A DNA stretch of 64,000 nt from Pseudomonas japonica (GCF_900188455.1 NZ_FZOL01000004.1:62001-126000); one strand, 5' to 3'. Positions 8,502 through 17,277 are shown, numbered from the stretch's first letter. A program made the numbers and translations. The notes: a model not told the origin generated them from the letters alone.

Positions 8502-8803
8502 GGATTCGCTCGTTGAAGGCGTGAACGGGGAAAAGTGTGCGGATGATAACAGGGTTGCCGCGCCCGTCGGGGCTCGGCGGTCGGCACAAATGTGGGTTCG
8601 CGCAGCCCTCGGGGCGATATTCAACGATTGAACGGCAGTGTTGCGGCAACCGTCTACAGTTGGACAGAGGATCGGCATTGTTTGCTGTCGACCAGTGAAT
8701 CTTTAGCCATCGTGCGAGTCAGAGCGTGGATCGCCGTGACGGCCGTCACCGTGATTGTCCACATCAGTCTTTGTGCGAGACTCACGCAGGAATCCAGCGC
8801 AAT
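8502..8803. other. argH-algR divergent intergenic region; no algZ/fimS
   Basis: This 302-bp stretch separates argH from algR. In P. aeruginosa the sensor gene algZ (fimS) occupies this place. Here there is no ORF with histidine-kinase features on either strand, and the short open frames show no similarity that I can see. It must hold the promoters of both genes. The only structured element seen is a 14-bp palindrome at 8736-8749. Confidence 0.8.
8736..8749. promoter_or_regulatory. 14-bp perfect palindrome upstream of algR
   Basis: GTGACGGCCGTCAC is self-complementary over 14 bp and ends 54 bp before the algR ATG. It could be an operator for a dimeric regulator. It does not match the AlgR consensus (CCGTTCGTC). 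Confidence 0.35.
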
Positions 8804-9550
8804 ATGAATGTCCTGATCGTTGATGACGAACCCCAAGCCCGTGAACGCCTGAGCCGTCTGCTCGGCGACCTGGAGGGCTATACCGTGCTGGAGCCCAGCG
8901 CCACCAACGGCGAAGAGGCTCTGGCGTTGATCGACTCCCACAAACCCGACGTCGTCCTGCTCGACACCCGCATGCCCGGCATGGACGGCCTGCAGGTCGC
9001 GGCGCGCCTCTGCGAGCGTGAAGCGCCGCCCGCGGTGGTGTTCTGCAGCAGCGACGACGAGTTCACCCGGCAGGCCTTCGAAGAAAGTGCCCTGAGTTAT
9101 GTGCTCAAACCGGTCCAGGGCGAGGACCTGCACAATGCCCTGCGCAAGGCCGAACGCCCCAATCGCGCGCAACTGGCCGCCCTGACTCGCCCGGCCGGGG
9201 ACAGCGGCAGCGGCCCGCGCAGCCATATCAGCGCGCGAACCCGCAAGGGCATCGAACTGGTGCCGGTGGACCGGGTGATCTACTTCATCGCCGACCACAA
9301 GTACGTCACCCTGCGCCACGAAGGTGGAGAGGTGCTTCTGGACGAACCGCTCAAGGCCCTGGAAGACGAGTTCGGCGAGCGCTTCGTGCGTATCCACCGC
9401 AATGCGCTGGTGGCCCGCGACCGTATCGAGCGCCTGCAGCGTACCCCCCTCGGACATTTTCAACTGTTTCTCAAGGGCCTCAATGGCGATGCCCTGATCG
9501 TCAGTCGTCGGCATGTCGCCGGCGTCAGGAAAATGATGCAGCAGCTTTAG
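8804..9550 (+). CDS. algR: Response regulator AlgR (LytTR family)
   Basis: This 248-aa regulator has an N-terminal receiver domain (residues 1-120) with acidic D7-D8, phospho-acceptor D54 in LLDTRMPGMDG and the conserved Lys in YVLKPV. A C-terminal LytTR DNA-binding domain (about 140-245) contains ISARTRKGIELVPVDRVIYFIADHKYV and RIHRNALVA. In P. aeruginosa AlgR controls alginate, twitching pili and virulence genes and is phosphorylated by AlgZ. Here no algZ precedes it, so phosphorylation must come from elsewhere or the protein may act unphosphorylated. It lies 128 bp upstream of hemC. Confidence 0.96.
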   Translation: MNVLIVDDEPQARERLSRLLGDLEGYTVLEPSATNGEEALALIDSHKPDVVLLDTRMPGMDGLQVAARLCEREAPPAVVFCSSDDEFTRQAFEESALSYVLKPVQGEDLHNALRKAERPNRAQLAALTRPAGDSGSGPRSHISARTRKGIELVPVDRVIYFIADHKYVTLRHEGGEVLLDEPLKALEDEFGERFVRIHRNALVARDRIERLQRTPLGHFQLFLKGLNGDALIVSRRHVAGVRKMMQQL

Positions 9551-9678
9551 GGCGGGGATGGACGGGATAGCGACCAGGGATGGTCTTTTTTTTGCCGGCT
9601 TCTTTGCTGATATGGATCTGCAAGAGATTTTGACGGAACTGTTATGATCCGCCGAATCTACCTGGTACGGATCCTTCC

Positions 9679-10620
9679 ATGTCCACTCGCGAAATCCGCA
9701 TTGCCACCCGCAAAAGCGCCCTTGCCCTGTGGCAGGCCGAATATGTCAAAGCCCGTCTGGAGCAGGCGCATCCAGGTCTGATCGTGACCCTGGTGCCGAT
9801 GGTCAGCCGTGGCGACAAACTGCTCGACTCGCCCCTGTCGAAAATCGGTGGCAAGGGGCTGTTCGTCAAGGAACTGGAAACCGCGCTGCTCGAACAGGAA
9901 GCCGATATCGCCGTGCATTCGATGAAGGATGTACCGATGGACTTCCCCGAAGGCCTGGGCCTGTTCTGCATCTGCGAACGTGAAGACCCACGCGACGCCT
10001 TCGTCTCCAATACCTTCGCCAGCCTCGATGCGCTGCCCGCCGGCAGCATCGTCGGGACCTCCAGCCTGCGTCGTCAGGCGCAGTTGCTGGCGCGCCGTCC
10101 GGACCTGCAGATCCGTTTCCTGCGCGGCAACGTCAATACCCGTCTGGCCAAGCTGGACGCTGGTGAATACGACGCCATCATTCTCGCCGCCGCCGGCCTG
10201 ATCCGTCTCGGCTTCGAAGACCGCATCACCTCTACCATCAGCGTCGACGACAGCCTGCCCGCGGGCGGCCAGGGTGCCGTGGGCATCGAGTGCCGCAGCG
10301 CCGACAGCGAGATCCACGCCTTGCTGGCGCCGTTGCACCACGTCGACACCGCCGACCGGGTCTACGCCGAACGGGCCCTGAACAAGCACCTCAATGGTGG
10401 TTGCCAGGTGCCGATCGCCTGTTACGCCGTACTCGAAGGCGATCAATTGTGGTTGCGCGGCCTGGTCGGCGAGCCGGCGGGTGGCGCGTTGCTCAATGCC
10501 GAAGCCCGCGCTCCGCGCGGCGAAGCCGAAACCCTCGGGGTGCAGGTGGCCGAAGCGCTGCTGGCCCAGGGGGCCGGTGACATTCTCAAGGCGGTCTATG
10601 GCGAGGCCGGTCACCCGTGA
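9679..10620 (+). CDS. hemC: Porphobilinogen deaminase (hydroxymethylbilane synthase)
   Basis: This cytosolic enzyme joins four porphobilinogen molecules into hydroxymethylbilane in tetrapyrrole synthesis. It has 313 aa, the family norm. The dipyrromethane cofactor cysteine is C242 in GGCQVPI. The other conserved blocks are [23 protein letters not shown] (with the catalytic Asp), SSLRRQAQL and [12 protein letters not shown]. It is the first gene of a tight hemC-hemD-hemX-hemY run, and its stop overlaps the hemD start by 4 nt (GTGA). A possible -10 box TATGAT at 9643-9648 lies 30 bp upstream. Confidence 0.98.
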   Translation: MSTREIRIATRKSALALWQAEYVKARLEQAHPGLIVTLVPMVSRGDKLLDSPLSKIGGKGLFVKELETALLEQEADIAVHSMKDVPMDFPEGLGLFCICEREDPRDAFVSNTFASLDALPAGSIVGTSSLRRQAQLLARRPDLQIRFLRGNVNTRLAKLDAGEYDAIILAAAGLIRLGFEDRITSTISVDDSLPAGGQGAVGIECRSADSEIHALLAPLHHVDTADRVYAERALNKHLNGGCQVPIACYAVLEGDQLWLRGLVGEPAGGALLNAEARAPRGEAETLGVQVAEALLAQGAGDILKAVYGEAGHP

Positions 10621-11384
10621 CCGGCTGGCGGCTGCTGCTGACCCGTCCGGCCGAGGACTGCGCGGCCCTGGCCGTCACCCTCGGCGAAGCCGGTGTGCAT
10701 GGCAGTTGCATGCCGCTGCTGGAGATCGAGTCACTGGCGGTTTCGGAGATGCATCGGGCGCTGGCGCGCAATCTCGAACGCTACTGCGCGGTTATCGTGG
10801 TCAGCAAGCAGGCCGCCCGATTGGGTCTGGCGCTGCTTGCCGAGCAATGGCCGCGGCTGCCGGCGCTGGCCTGGTTCACGGTGGGGGCGGCGACGGCCGA
10901 GGTGCTCGAGTCGGCAGGCCTGAATGTGCATTTCCCCGCCACGGGTGACGACAGCGAAGCGCTGCTGCGCCTGCCCGAACTGCAGGCGGCGTTGGCCTGC
11001 GCTTCGCCCCGCCTGCTGATCATGCGCGGTGAGGACGGGCGCGAGCTGCTGGCTGAGCAATTGACGACGCAAGGTGTGCATGTCGACTATCTGCCGTTGT
11101 ACCGTCGCCGCCTGCCGGACTACCCTGCCCGTGCCCTGTCGCGGCTGATCGAGGCGGAACGCCTGAACGGCCTGGTGGTCAGCAGTGGGCAGGGCTTCGA
11201 ACACCTGCGCCGACTCGCCGCGCAGGATTGGCCGCGTCTGGCGCGGTTGCCCTTGTTCGTGCCGAGTCCGCGGGTGGCGGAAAGCGCTCGCCAGGCCGGT
11301 GCGCAGAATGTGGTGGATTGCCGTGGCGCCAGTGCCACGGCTTTGCTGGCGGCGTTGCAGGAAACCCCTGTGCCCGCTTTCTGA
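10617..11384 (+). CDS. hemD: Uroporphyrinogen-III synthase
   Basis: This enzyme closes hydroxymethylbilane with D-ring inversion to give uroporphyrinogen III. It is a 255-aa cytosolic protein that starts at GTG, overlapping the hemC stop. HemD sequences are poorly conserved, but the N-terminal [23 protein letters not shown], the segment [19 protein letters not shown], and the C-terminal [15 protein letters not shown] followed by [17 protein letters not shown] fit the family, and the place after hemC is conserved. Translational coupling to hemC is expected. Confidence 0.95.
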   Translation: MTGWRLLLTRPAEDCAALAVTLGEAGVHGSCMPLLEIESLAVSEMHRALARNLERYCAVIVVSKQAARLGLALLAEQWPRLPALAWFTVGAATAEVLESAGLNVHFPATGDDSEALLRLPELQAALACASPRLLIMRGEDGRELLAEQLTTQGVHVDYLPLYRRRLPDYPARALSRLIEAERLNGLVVSSGQGFEHLRRLAAQDWPRLARLPLFVPSPRVAESARQAGAQNVVDCRGASATALLAALQETPVPAF

Positions 11385-11428
11385 GGCGCTAAGCTGAGAC
11401 GACGCGCCTTAAAACAAAGGATGGATAC

Positions 11429-12559
11429 GTGAGCGAAACAGCCTTGCCCAACGAAGATCAGCCAACGCCGTCCGAGGCTTCGACGAACCCCGCGGCCGAC
11501 TCATCCGGGCGCTCCGGCAATGGCCTGGCGATCCTCGCCCTGCTGCTTGGCGCCGCGGGTGTCGCCGCCGGTGGCTGGGGCCTGTGGCAGGTGCGGCACC
11601 TGCAGCAGAGCAACCAGGATCAGGTCGAGCAGGTCCGTCAGTTGAACGAGCAGACCGAAGCCCTGCAGGCCCGCGAGCAGCAGCTCTCGGCGCAGTTGGG
11701 CAGCCTGCCGCCGGCCAGCGAGCTGGAAGATCGCCGTCGTCTGGTGGCGCAGTTGCAGGGCGACCAGCAACGCCTGAGCCAGCGTCTGGAAACCGTGCTC
11801 GGTGCCAGCCGCAAGGACTGGCGTCTGGCCGAGGCCGAGCATTTGCTGCGTCTCGCCAGCCTGCGCCTGTCCGCCTTGCAGGACATCGCCAGTGCCCGTG
11901 CATTGGTGGAAGGCGCCGATCAGATTCTGCGCGAGCAGAGCGATCCGGCTTCCTTCGCCGCTCGTGAGCAACTGGCCCGCAGCCTCGCAGCGCTCAACAG
12001 CGTGGAGCAGCCGGATCGCACGGGTCTGTTCCTCAAGCTCGCTGCATTGCGCGAGCAGGTAGTGCAACTCAACGTGCTGGCACCGGAATTCAACAACGAT
12101 GGCCAATCCCTGTTCGGCCTGACCACCGATGGCGATGGCGCCAGTCGCTGGTCGCAGTGGTGGGAGCAGATCTCGCGTTACTTCCGCATCGACTTCGATG
12201 CCGACAAGAACATCAAGCCATTGCTCGCCGGCCAGGCCCTGAGCCAGGTGCGCCTGGCCCTCAGCCTGGCCCTGGAGCAGGCGCAGTGGGCCGCGCTGAA
12301 TGGTGAGGCCAAGGTCTACACCCAGGCCATCGATGAAGCGCGCAGCGTACTGCTGGGCAACTTCAACAAGGACAACGAGCAGGGCCGGGTGATGCTGGAG
12401 CAGCTCAATGCCCTGGTGAAGCAGCCGGTGACCGTGGTCACCCCTGATCTTGCCGAGAGCCTGAGCGCCGTGCAGGCCTACCTGGAGCGACGCCACCTGC
12501 CCGCCGAGGAAGCGGCACTGCGCCAGCCGGCTGAGAAAGCCCAGGAGGCCGCGCAATGA
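11429..12559 (+). CDS. hemX: HemX-like membrane-anchored protein
   Basis: This 376-aa inner-membrane protein is encoded between hemD and hemY. It starts at GTG 11429 with AAAGGA upstream; an ATG a few bases earlier runs into a stop at once. Residues 1-30 are polar (SETALPNEDQPTPSEAS), followed by one membrane segment (about residues 34-54, AILALLLGAAGVAAGGWGL). A coiled coil of about 60 residues rich in Gln, Glu and Leu comes next, then a periplasmic helical domain. It is often named uroporphyrinogen-III C-methyltransferase, but no methyltransferase motif is seen; the family role is unproven. It overlaps hemY by 4 nt. Confidence 0.93.
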   Translation: MSETALPNEDQPTPSEASTNPAADSSGRSGNGLAILALLLGAAGVAAGGWGLWQVRHLQQSNQDQVEQVRQLNEQTEALQAREQQLSAQLGSLPPASELEDRRRLVAQLQGDQQRLSQRLETVLGASRKDWRLAEAEHLLRLASLRLSALQDIASARALVEGADQILREQSDPASFAAREQLARSLAALNSVEQPDRTGLFLKLAALREQVVQLNVLAPEFNNDGQSLFGLTTDGDGASRWSQWWEQISRYFRIDFDADKNIKPLLAGQALSQVRLALSLALEQAQWAALNGEAKVYTQAIDEARSVLLGNFNKDNEQGRVMLEQLNALVKQPVTVVTPDLAESLSAVQAYLERRHLPAEEAALRQPAEKAQEAAQ

Positions 12560-13794
12560 AGCGAGCCTACCTCCTGGCGGTCGTGGCGATCGTCGTCGCG
12601 ACCCTGCTGGGGATCGCCGTGGCTCGGCACAGTGGCTACGTGCTGATCGCCTATGACAGCTTCCGCTACGAGTCCAGCCTGTGGGCGACCCTGGGCCTGC
12701 TGGTGGCCATCGTCCTGTTGCTGTGGCTGGTCAAGGCGCTGATCAGCCTGGTGCTGACCTCCACGGGCGTGGTCAATCCCTGGTCGCGGCGCAATCGCGG
12801 GCGACGTACCCGGCTGGCGATCGAGCAGGGCCAGCTCGACCTGGCCGAAGGTCGCTGGGCCAGTGCCCAGCGTCACCTGCATCGTGCCGCCGAAGCCGAG
12901 CGCCAGCCGCTGCTTTATTACCTCGGCGCCGCTCGTGCGGCCAATGAACTGGGGCGCAGCGAAGACAGCGACAACCTGCTCGAACGCGCACTGGAGCGCC
13001 AGCCGCAGGCCGAGCTGGCAATCGCCCTGACCCATGCGCAACTGCAGGTCGAGCGTGGCGACAGCGACGCGGCGCTGGAAACCCTGCAGGCGATGCACGA
13101 GCGCCATCCCCACAATGCCCAGGTGTTGCGCCAGTTGCAGCGTCTGTATCAGCAGCGTGGCGACTGGCCGGCGCTGATCCGCCTGATGCCGGAGTTGCGC
13201 AAGGACAAGGTCCTGTCGGCGAAGGAACTGGCCGAGCTGGAGCGCCGCGCCTGGGGGCAGAACCTGTCCCTGGCGGTGCAGCGCGAGGAGGGCGGGCAGG
13301 CTGCCCGACAGTCGCTTGAGCGCGCCTGGCAGCAACTGACCAACGCCCAGCGCCAGGAGCCGCCTCTGGTTCTGGCCTACGCCGAGCAACTGCGTCAACT
13401 CGGCGCGGAAAGCGAAGCGGAGGAAATCCTTCGCACTGCACTCAAGCGCGATTACGAGAGTCATCTGGCGCGCCTCTATGGCCTGGTGCGTGGCGGCGAT
13501 CCGGCGAAACAACTGCAGACCGCGGAAGGCTGGCTCAAGGCTCATCCGGAGGACCCGAGCCTGCTGCTCACCCTGGGGCGGTTGAGCCTGCAGAATCGCC
13601 TGTGGGGCAAGGCGCGTGATTACCTCGAAAGCAGCCTGCGCTTGCAGCGCAATCCGGAAACCTGTGCCGAACTGGCGCGCTTGCTGGCCAGTCTGGGTGA
13701 GAACGAGCGTAGCAACGCGCTGTTCCAGGAAGGACTCGGTCTGCTCGATGAGCGCCTGCTGGCCTTGCCTCTGCCGGACCAGGCGCGAGCTTGA
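12556..13794 (+). CDS. hemY: HemY-like TPR membrane protein
   Basis: This 412-aa inner-membrane protein of the HemY (proteobacterial) family is unrelated to protoporphyrinogen oxidase HemY of Gram-positives. It has two N-terminal membrane segments (LLAVVAIVVATLLGIAVARH and LWATLGLLVAIVLLLWLVKA) flanking a conserved periplasmic FRYESS loop. TPR-like helical pairs follow from about residue 90 to the end (ASAQRHLHRAAEAE, DSDNLLERALERQPQAELA). It ends the hemC-D-X-Y operon. HemX/HemY are thought to organise haem-pathway steps at the membrane, but the exact role is not established. Confidence 0.95.
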   Translation: MKRAYLLAVVAIVVATLLGIAVARHSGYVLIAYDSFRYESSLWATLGLLVAIVLLLWLVKALISLVLTSTGVVNPWSRRNRGRRTRLAIEQGQLDLAEGRWASAQRHLHRAAEAERQPLLYYLGAARAANELGRSEDSDNLLERALERQPQAELAIALTHAQLQVERGDSDAALETLQAMHERHPHNAQVLRQLQRLYQQRGDWPALIRLMPELRKDKVLSAKELAELERRAWGQNLSLAVQREEGGQAARQSLERAWQQLTNAQRQEPPLVLAYAEQLRQLGAESEAEEILRTALKRDYESHLARLYGLVRGGDPAKQLQTAEGWLKAHPEDPSLLLTLGRLSLQNRLWGKARDYLESSLRLQRNPETCAELARLLASLGENERSNALFQEGLGLLDERLLALPLPDQARA

Positions 13795-13992
13795 GTCTCC
13801 TCGCGGGCTGGCCGCAACGGCCAGCCTGCGATCAGGTCTGGTAAATTTCCCTTCGCTGCTTTACAGAATTTTCCTACCACGTTCAGCGAATTTTCCAATA
13901 AAAATCAGAGATTTGTCCTATTGGTTGCTTCTTGAAACAACAGGGGGCTTTCCTCTACCGTTGCCAAATGTCTTTCCTGCCCTGGTTTTGCC

Positions 13993-14514
13993 ATGCCCTT
14001 GGCCTGTCTGCGTTCAATTTTCTTCCCGGCGTTCCTGGCGTCTGTTCTGATCCTGGCTGGTTCCTTCTATCTGGAGCACGGCCTGGGTCTGCTCGCTTGC
14101 CCGTTGTGCCAAGGGCAGCGGCTGGTATTGGGTGCGTTCTCGTTGACCTGCCTGGCGGCACTGGTTCAGCTATCGTTCCGCGCCGGCGTCCGCTGCCATC
14201 TGTGGCTTTGCCTCGTCCTTGCGCTGTGCGGCGCGCTCCTCGCGTCGCGGCATGTGTGGCTGCAGGATCTGTCACTGTCGCCTGAAGTCTCCGGCCTGCA
14301 CTCCATGACGCATCTGCTGGCGCACGGCACGCCTGCCGAATGGTTGCAAAGCATGCTCCTCGGATCGGCCGAATGCGTGCCGATCACCTGGAGCTTCCTC
14401 AGTCTCAGTGTGCCGGAGTGGAGCCTGTTGGCCTTCCTGGGGCTTGCGTTGATGATGCTGTTCCGCCTGATCCCCCGGCGCCAGATGAGCCTGGGCGATT
14501 CACTGGGGTCATGA
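13993..14514 (+). CDS. DsbB/DsbH-type disulfide bond protein with incomplete second cysteine pair
   Basis: This 173-aa protein has four predicted membrane segments and resembles the Pseudomonas DsbB paralogue encoded at the same place (between hemY and algQ). The first periplasmic loop has the quinone-reactive pair C36-P-L-C39-Q. The second periplasmic loop has only one cysteine, C128 in GSAECV. The partner cysteine expected about 25-30 residues earlier (around SLSPEVSGLHSM, residues 94-105) is missing. Standard DsbB needs both pairs to oxidise DsbA, so this protein may be impaired or altered. Extra cysteines (5, 53, 68, 73, 79) lie in or next to membrane segments. Confidence 0.87.
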   Translation: MPLACLRSIFFPAFLASVLILAGSFYLEHGLGLLACPLCQGQRLVLGAFSLTCLAALVQLSFRAGVRCHLWLCLVLALCGALLASRHVWLQDLSLSPEVSGLHSMTHLLAHGTPAEWLQSMLLGSAECVPITWSFLSLSVPEWSLLAFLGLALMMLFRLIPRRQMSLGDSLGS

Positions 14515-14598
14515 CAGGGCGTCCGGGGGCGTTTGAAACGACCGGCGGCGATGCGTCGCAGGATCAAACACTTGTATGAAACTAGTCGCCTGCGTACC

Positions 14599-14627
14599 TT
14601 GAAGCTGATGGCGTGCGGGAATAATCT
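14599..14627 (+). promoter_or_regulatory. Candidate sigma-70 promoter of algQ
   Basis: TTGAAG (14599-14604) and TAATCT (14622-14627) lie 17 bp apart, in the 230-bp gap between dsbB and algQ. The leader to the ATG would be about 110 nt. Confidence 0.5.
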
Positions 14628-14744
14628 CCCCTGCACGCACTACCGAAAACACTGCTGCTCAATGCCGTTCTGCCGTAATTTCCTTGTGTGTCGCGAGTTG
14701 CGATACGGGGCGCAGGGGCACGACCCAAAAGGGATGAGACCGCC

Positions 14745-15215
14745 ATGTTAGAGAGTTGTCAGAATGCTCAGGAACGCTGGGGTGGGGTTCACAAGCTCAT
14801 TGACCGCTGGCTGCAGGAGCGTGAAGAGCTGGTAACTGCGTTTCGTGAGTTGCGCGATGCCAAGCCGGCATTCGCCGATAAATCATTGAATGGCCGCTTC
14901 TGCGAGATTCTCGTGGACTATGTGTCGGCCTGGCACTTCGAAATCTGCGAGCAACTGATCAGTGAAGCCAAGGCCTTCGGCGACGATGGGGGGCTGGAAC
15001 TGGCGCAGCAGATCAATCCGCGTATCGATGTCAGTACCGAGCGTGCGCTGGCTTTCAATGACCACTGCAGCAAGGGCAAGTGCACGGACAGCGAGCGTTT
15101 CGCCGAAGAGCTGAAGACGCTCGGTGGCCAGCTGCGCGAGCGCTTCGAACTGGAAGACTGCCTGATCGAAGTGCTTCATACCGCGCACAAGGAAGAAGCT
15201 CCGGCTGCTGTCTGA
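14745..15215 (+). CDS. algQ: AlgQ/Rsd anti-sigma-70 regulator
   Basis: This 156-aa helical protein starts MLESCQNAQERWGGVHKLIDRWLQEREELV, the Rsd/AlgQ N-terminus. The chosen ATG follows AGGGATGAGACC; the frame is open further up but without family sequence. Conserved segments include RFCEILVDYVSAWHFEICEQL and the end LREQFELEDCLIEVLHTAH-like stretch. AlgQ binds region 4 of sigma-70 and, in P. aeruginosa, raises alginate and siderophore output. It is convergent with the FKBP gene, 27 bp away. Confidence 0.95.
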   Translation: MLESCQNAQERWGGVHKLIDRWLQEREELVTAFRELRDAKPAFADKSLNGRFCEILVDYVSAWHFEICEQLISEAKAFGDDGGLELAQQINPRIDVSTERALAFNDHCSKGKCTDSERFAEELKTLGGQLRERFELEDCLIEVLHTAHKEEAPAAV

Positions 15216-15242
15216 AGCCGCTTCCGGCAACGTTGCCGATGC

Positions 15243-15905
15243 TCAGTCGGCAACGTCGAGCAGTTCGATCTCGAATACCAGTGGTGTGTAAGGTGCGATC
15301 AGGTCGCCTGCTCCATCTGCCCCGTAGGCCTGCGCCGAGGGGATCACCAAACGGTATTTCGAGCCCGCCGCCATCTCGGGCAGTGCTGCCTGCCAACCCG
15401 CGATCACGCTGTCCAGGTTGAACCACTGTGGCTGATCGTTCTGGTCGAATACCGTGCCATCCGGCAATTTCCCCACGTAGCGTACCTTCACCTTGCCGTC
15501 TGCCTTTGGCTTGCCACCATTGCCTGCTTGCAGTTGGGTCAGCAGCACACCGTCGCTCAGCTCGCGCACACCGGCGCGGCCTCGTTCATTGGCAATGAAA
15601 CGGCGCTCCGCGGCAAGCGCCTGTTCCACGTGGGACTGCGCGGCGGCCTCATTGGCCTGTTGGTCGTGCTGGGCGAGGATCGCGTCGATCCGCGCTTGGG
15701 GCAGGGCCAGGGGTTTGTTTTGATAAGCCTGTTGCAGCCCTTCGATCAGCGCCTGCAACTGCAGGCCTGGAACCTCTTCGCGCAGGCGTTCGCCGAGGCT
15801 GGCGCCAAGGCTGTAGGCAAGGTCATGGTCGGAAGGCGTCGAGGCCTGTTCCGCAACAACCGGCGGCAGCGTGAAGAATAACGACAGCAACAAATAGCGC
15901 GGCAC
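15243..15905 (-). CDS. FKBP-type peptidyl-prolyl isomerase, periplasmic
   Basis: This 220-aa protein has a short signal peptide (MPRYLLLSLFFTLPPVVAEQ). It then has the N-terminal dimerisation domain of FkpA/Mip-type proteins (about 25-110, DHDLAYSLGASLGERL), and a C-terminal FKBP domain (about 120-218: VKVRYVGKLPDGTVFDQ, VIAGWQAALPEMAAGSKYRLVIPSAQAYG, PLVFEIELL). It should catalyse prolyl isomerisation or chaperone folding in the periplasm. The catalytic Asp/Phe/Trp-type residues are largely kept, though GWQAAL replaces the usual GWTEAL. The same gene sits between algQ and algP in P. aeruginosa. Confidence 0.93.
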   Translation of the reverse strand: MPRYLLLSLFFTLPPVVAEQASTPSDHDLAYSLGASLGERLREEVPGLQLQALIEGLQQAYQNKPLALPQARIDAILAQHDQQANEAAAQSHVEQALAAERRFIANERGRAGVRELSDGVLLTQLQAGNGGKPKADGKVKVRYVGKLPDGTVFDQNDQPQWFNLDSVIAGWQAALPEMAAGSKYRLVIPSAQAYGADGAGDLIAPYTPLVFEIELLDVAD

Positions 15906-16146
15906 GGGCGGGCTCCGAAAATGAAAAAGAAGAGTTGCGCAGGTTTGAGAGTATGCCTGTTCGTGGGAACAAGTTAGTTAATTGCCTGCAGCCTGTAACA
16001 CAGCATCTACACTTGTTTCGAGCTGCAGCTTCGATAACGTTGCCCAGGCATGCAACGCGGCGTCTTCTTTACTGTCAACATGCCCTAGCGGCGATAGCAG
16101 CACAGGTCTAGTATGAGCCGCAATTTCGTCAGTCAGGAGGAAAGCC

Positions 16147-17277
16147 ATGTCGGCCAACAAGAAGCCAGTCAACACGCCGTTGCACCTGCTGCAACAACTC
16201 TCGGGCAGCCTGCTTGAGCACTTGGAAAATGCCTGCTCGCAAGCGCTGGCCGATGCGGAAAAACTCCTCGCCAAGTTGGAAAAACAACGCGGCAAGGCTC
16301 AGGAAAAACTGCACAAATCCCGTCTGAAACTTCAGGATGTCGCTGCCGCCGGTAAAGCCAAGGCGCAGGAAAAGGCGAAAGGCGCCGTCGCTGAACTGGA
16401 AGAAGTTCTCGTCTCGTTGAAAGACCGCCAGACCCAGACCCGTTCTTATATCGCGCAACTGAAGCGCGATGCCCAGGAAAGTCTGAAACTGGCTCAGGGT
16501 GTTGGCAAAGTTCGTGAAGCGGCCGGCAAGGCACTCGCTTCCCGTACGCCGGCAAAACCCGCTGCGGCTAAACCTGCTGCCAAGGCCCCGGTGAAACCGG
16601 CTGCTGCCAAACCTGCTGCGAAGGCTGCTCCAGCCAAGCCTGCTGCAGCGAAGGCTCCCGTCAAGGCTGCGGCGAAACCTGCCGCTGCCAAACCTGCTGC
16701 GAAAGCCGCTGCGGCCAAACCCGCCGCCAAGCCGGCTGCGAAAACCGCCGCCGCCAAGCCCGCAGCTAAACCAGCCGCCAAACCCGCCGCAGCCAAAGCA
16801 CCAGCCAAGCCATCCGCGAAAACCGCTGCAGCCAAGCCAGCTGCCAAGCCGGCTGTGAAAACCGCCGCCGCCAAGCCCGCAGCTAAACCAGCCGCCAAAC
16901 CCGCCGCAGCCAAAGCACCAGCCAAGCCAGCCGCAAAAACCGCTGCCGCCAAACCGGCAGCCGCCGCCAAGCCAGCCGCCAAACCTGCTGCCGCCAAGGC
17001 GCCCGCCAAACCGGCCGCAGCCAAACCCGCGGCGAAGCCAGCAGCGGCCAAGCCTGCTGCCGCCAAAGCGCCGGCCAAGCCAGCCGCTGTGAAAGCACCT
17101 GCCAAACCGGCAGCCGCCAAACCTGCTGCAAAACCCGCCGCGAGCAAAGCGGCCGCGGTAAAACCAGCAGCTTCCCCAGCCGCTACTCCAGCGCCTGCGC
17201 CGGCTGCTTCGCCAGCACCCGCGGCGCCAGCGGCTGCTCCCGCCAGCAGCACTCAGTCGCCGTCTTCGGCTTCCTGA
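16147..17277 (+). CDS. algP: AlgP (AlgR3), histone H1-like repetitive regulator
   Basis: This 376-aa protein has an N-terminal coiled-coil domain (residues 1-130: LLQQLSGSLLEHLENACSQALADAEKLLAKLEKQRGKAQEKL). A long C-terminal tail is built almost only from KPAA, KAPA and AAKPAAK repeats (about 135-345) and ends in an Ala/Pro stretch. The tail resembles eukaryotic histone H1. In P. aeruginosa AlgP binds DNA and affects mucoidy, and its repeats are rearrangement-prone. RBS CAGGAGGAAAGCC precedes the ATG. The final 25 bp overlap the 3' end of the convergent TIGR02444 gene. Confidence 0.95.
   Translation: MSANKKPVNTPLHLLQQLSGSLLEHLENACSQALADAEKLLAKLEKQRGKAQEKLHKSRLKLQDVAAAGKAKAQEKAKGAVAELEEVLVSLKDRQTQTRSYIAQLKRDAQESLKLAQGVGKVREAAGKALASRTPAKPAAAKPAAKAPVKPAAAKPAAKAAPAKPAAAKAPVKAAAKPAAAKPAAKAAAAKPAAKPAAKTAAAKPAAKPAAKPAAAKAPAKPSAKTAAAKPAAKPAVKTAAAKPAAKPAAKPAAAKAPAKPAAKTAAAKPAAAAKPAAKPAAAKAPAKPAAAKPAAKPAAAKPAAAKAPAKPAAVKAPAKPAAAKPAAKPAASKAAAVKPAASPAATPAPAPAASPAPAAPAAAPASSTQSPSSAS
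16741..16929 (+). repeat. 72-nt perfect direct repeat inside algP
   Basis: Positions 16741-16812 and 16858-16929 are identical over 72 nt with a 117-nt (39-codon) offset. They lie in a larger Lys-Pro-Ala repeat field of about 16545-17165. Recombination between them would delete or add exactly 39 codons and keep frame. Confidence 0.88.

Noticed and set aside
16494..17252. Long Ala/Gly-rich leftward open frame opposite algP
   Set aside because: It is the complement of the Lys-Pro-Ala repeats; composition follows from the repeat, and there is no ribosome site.
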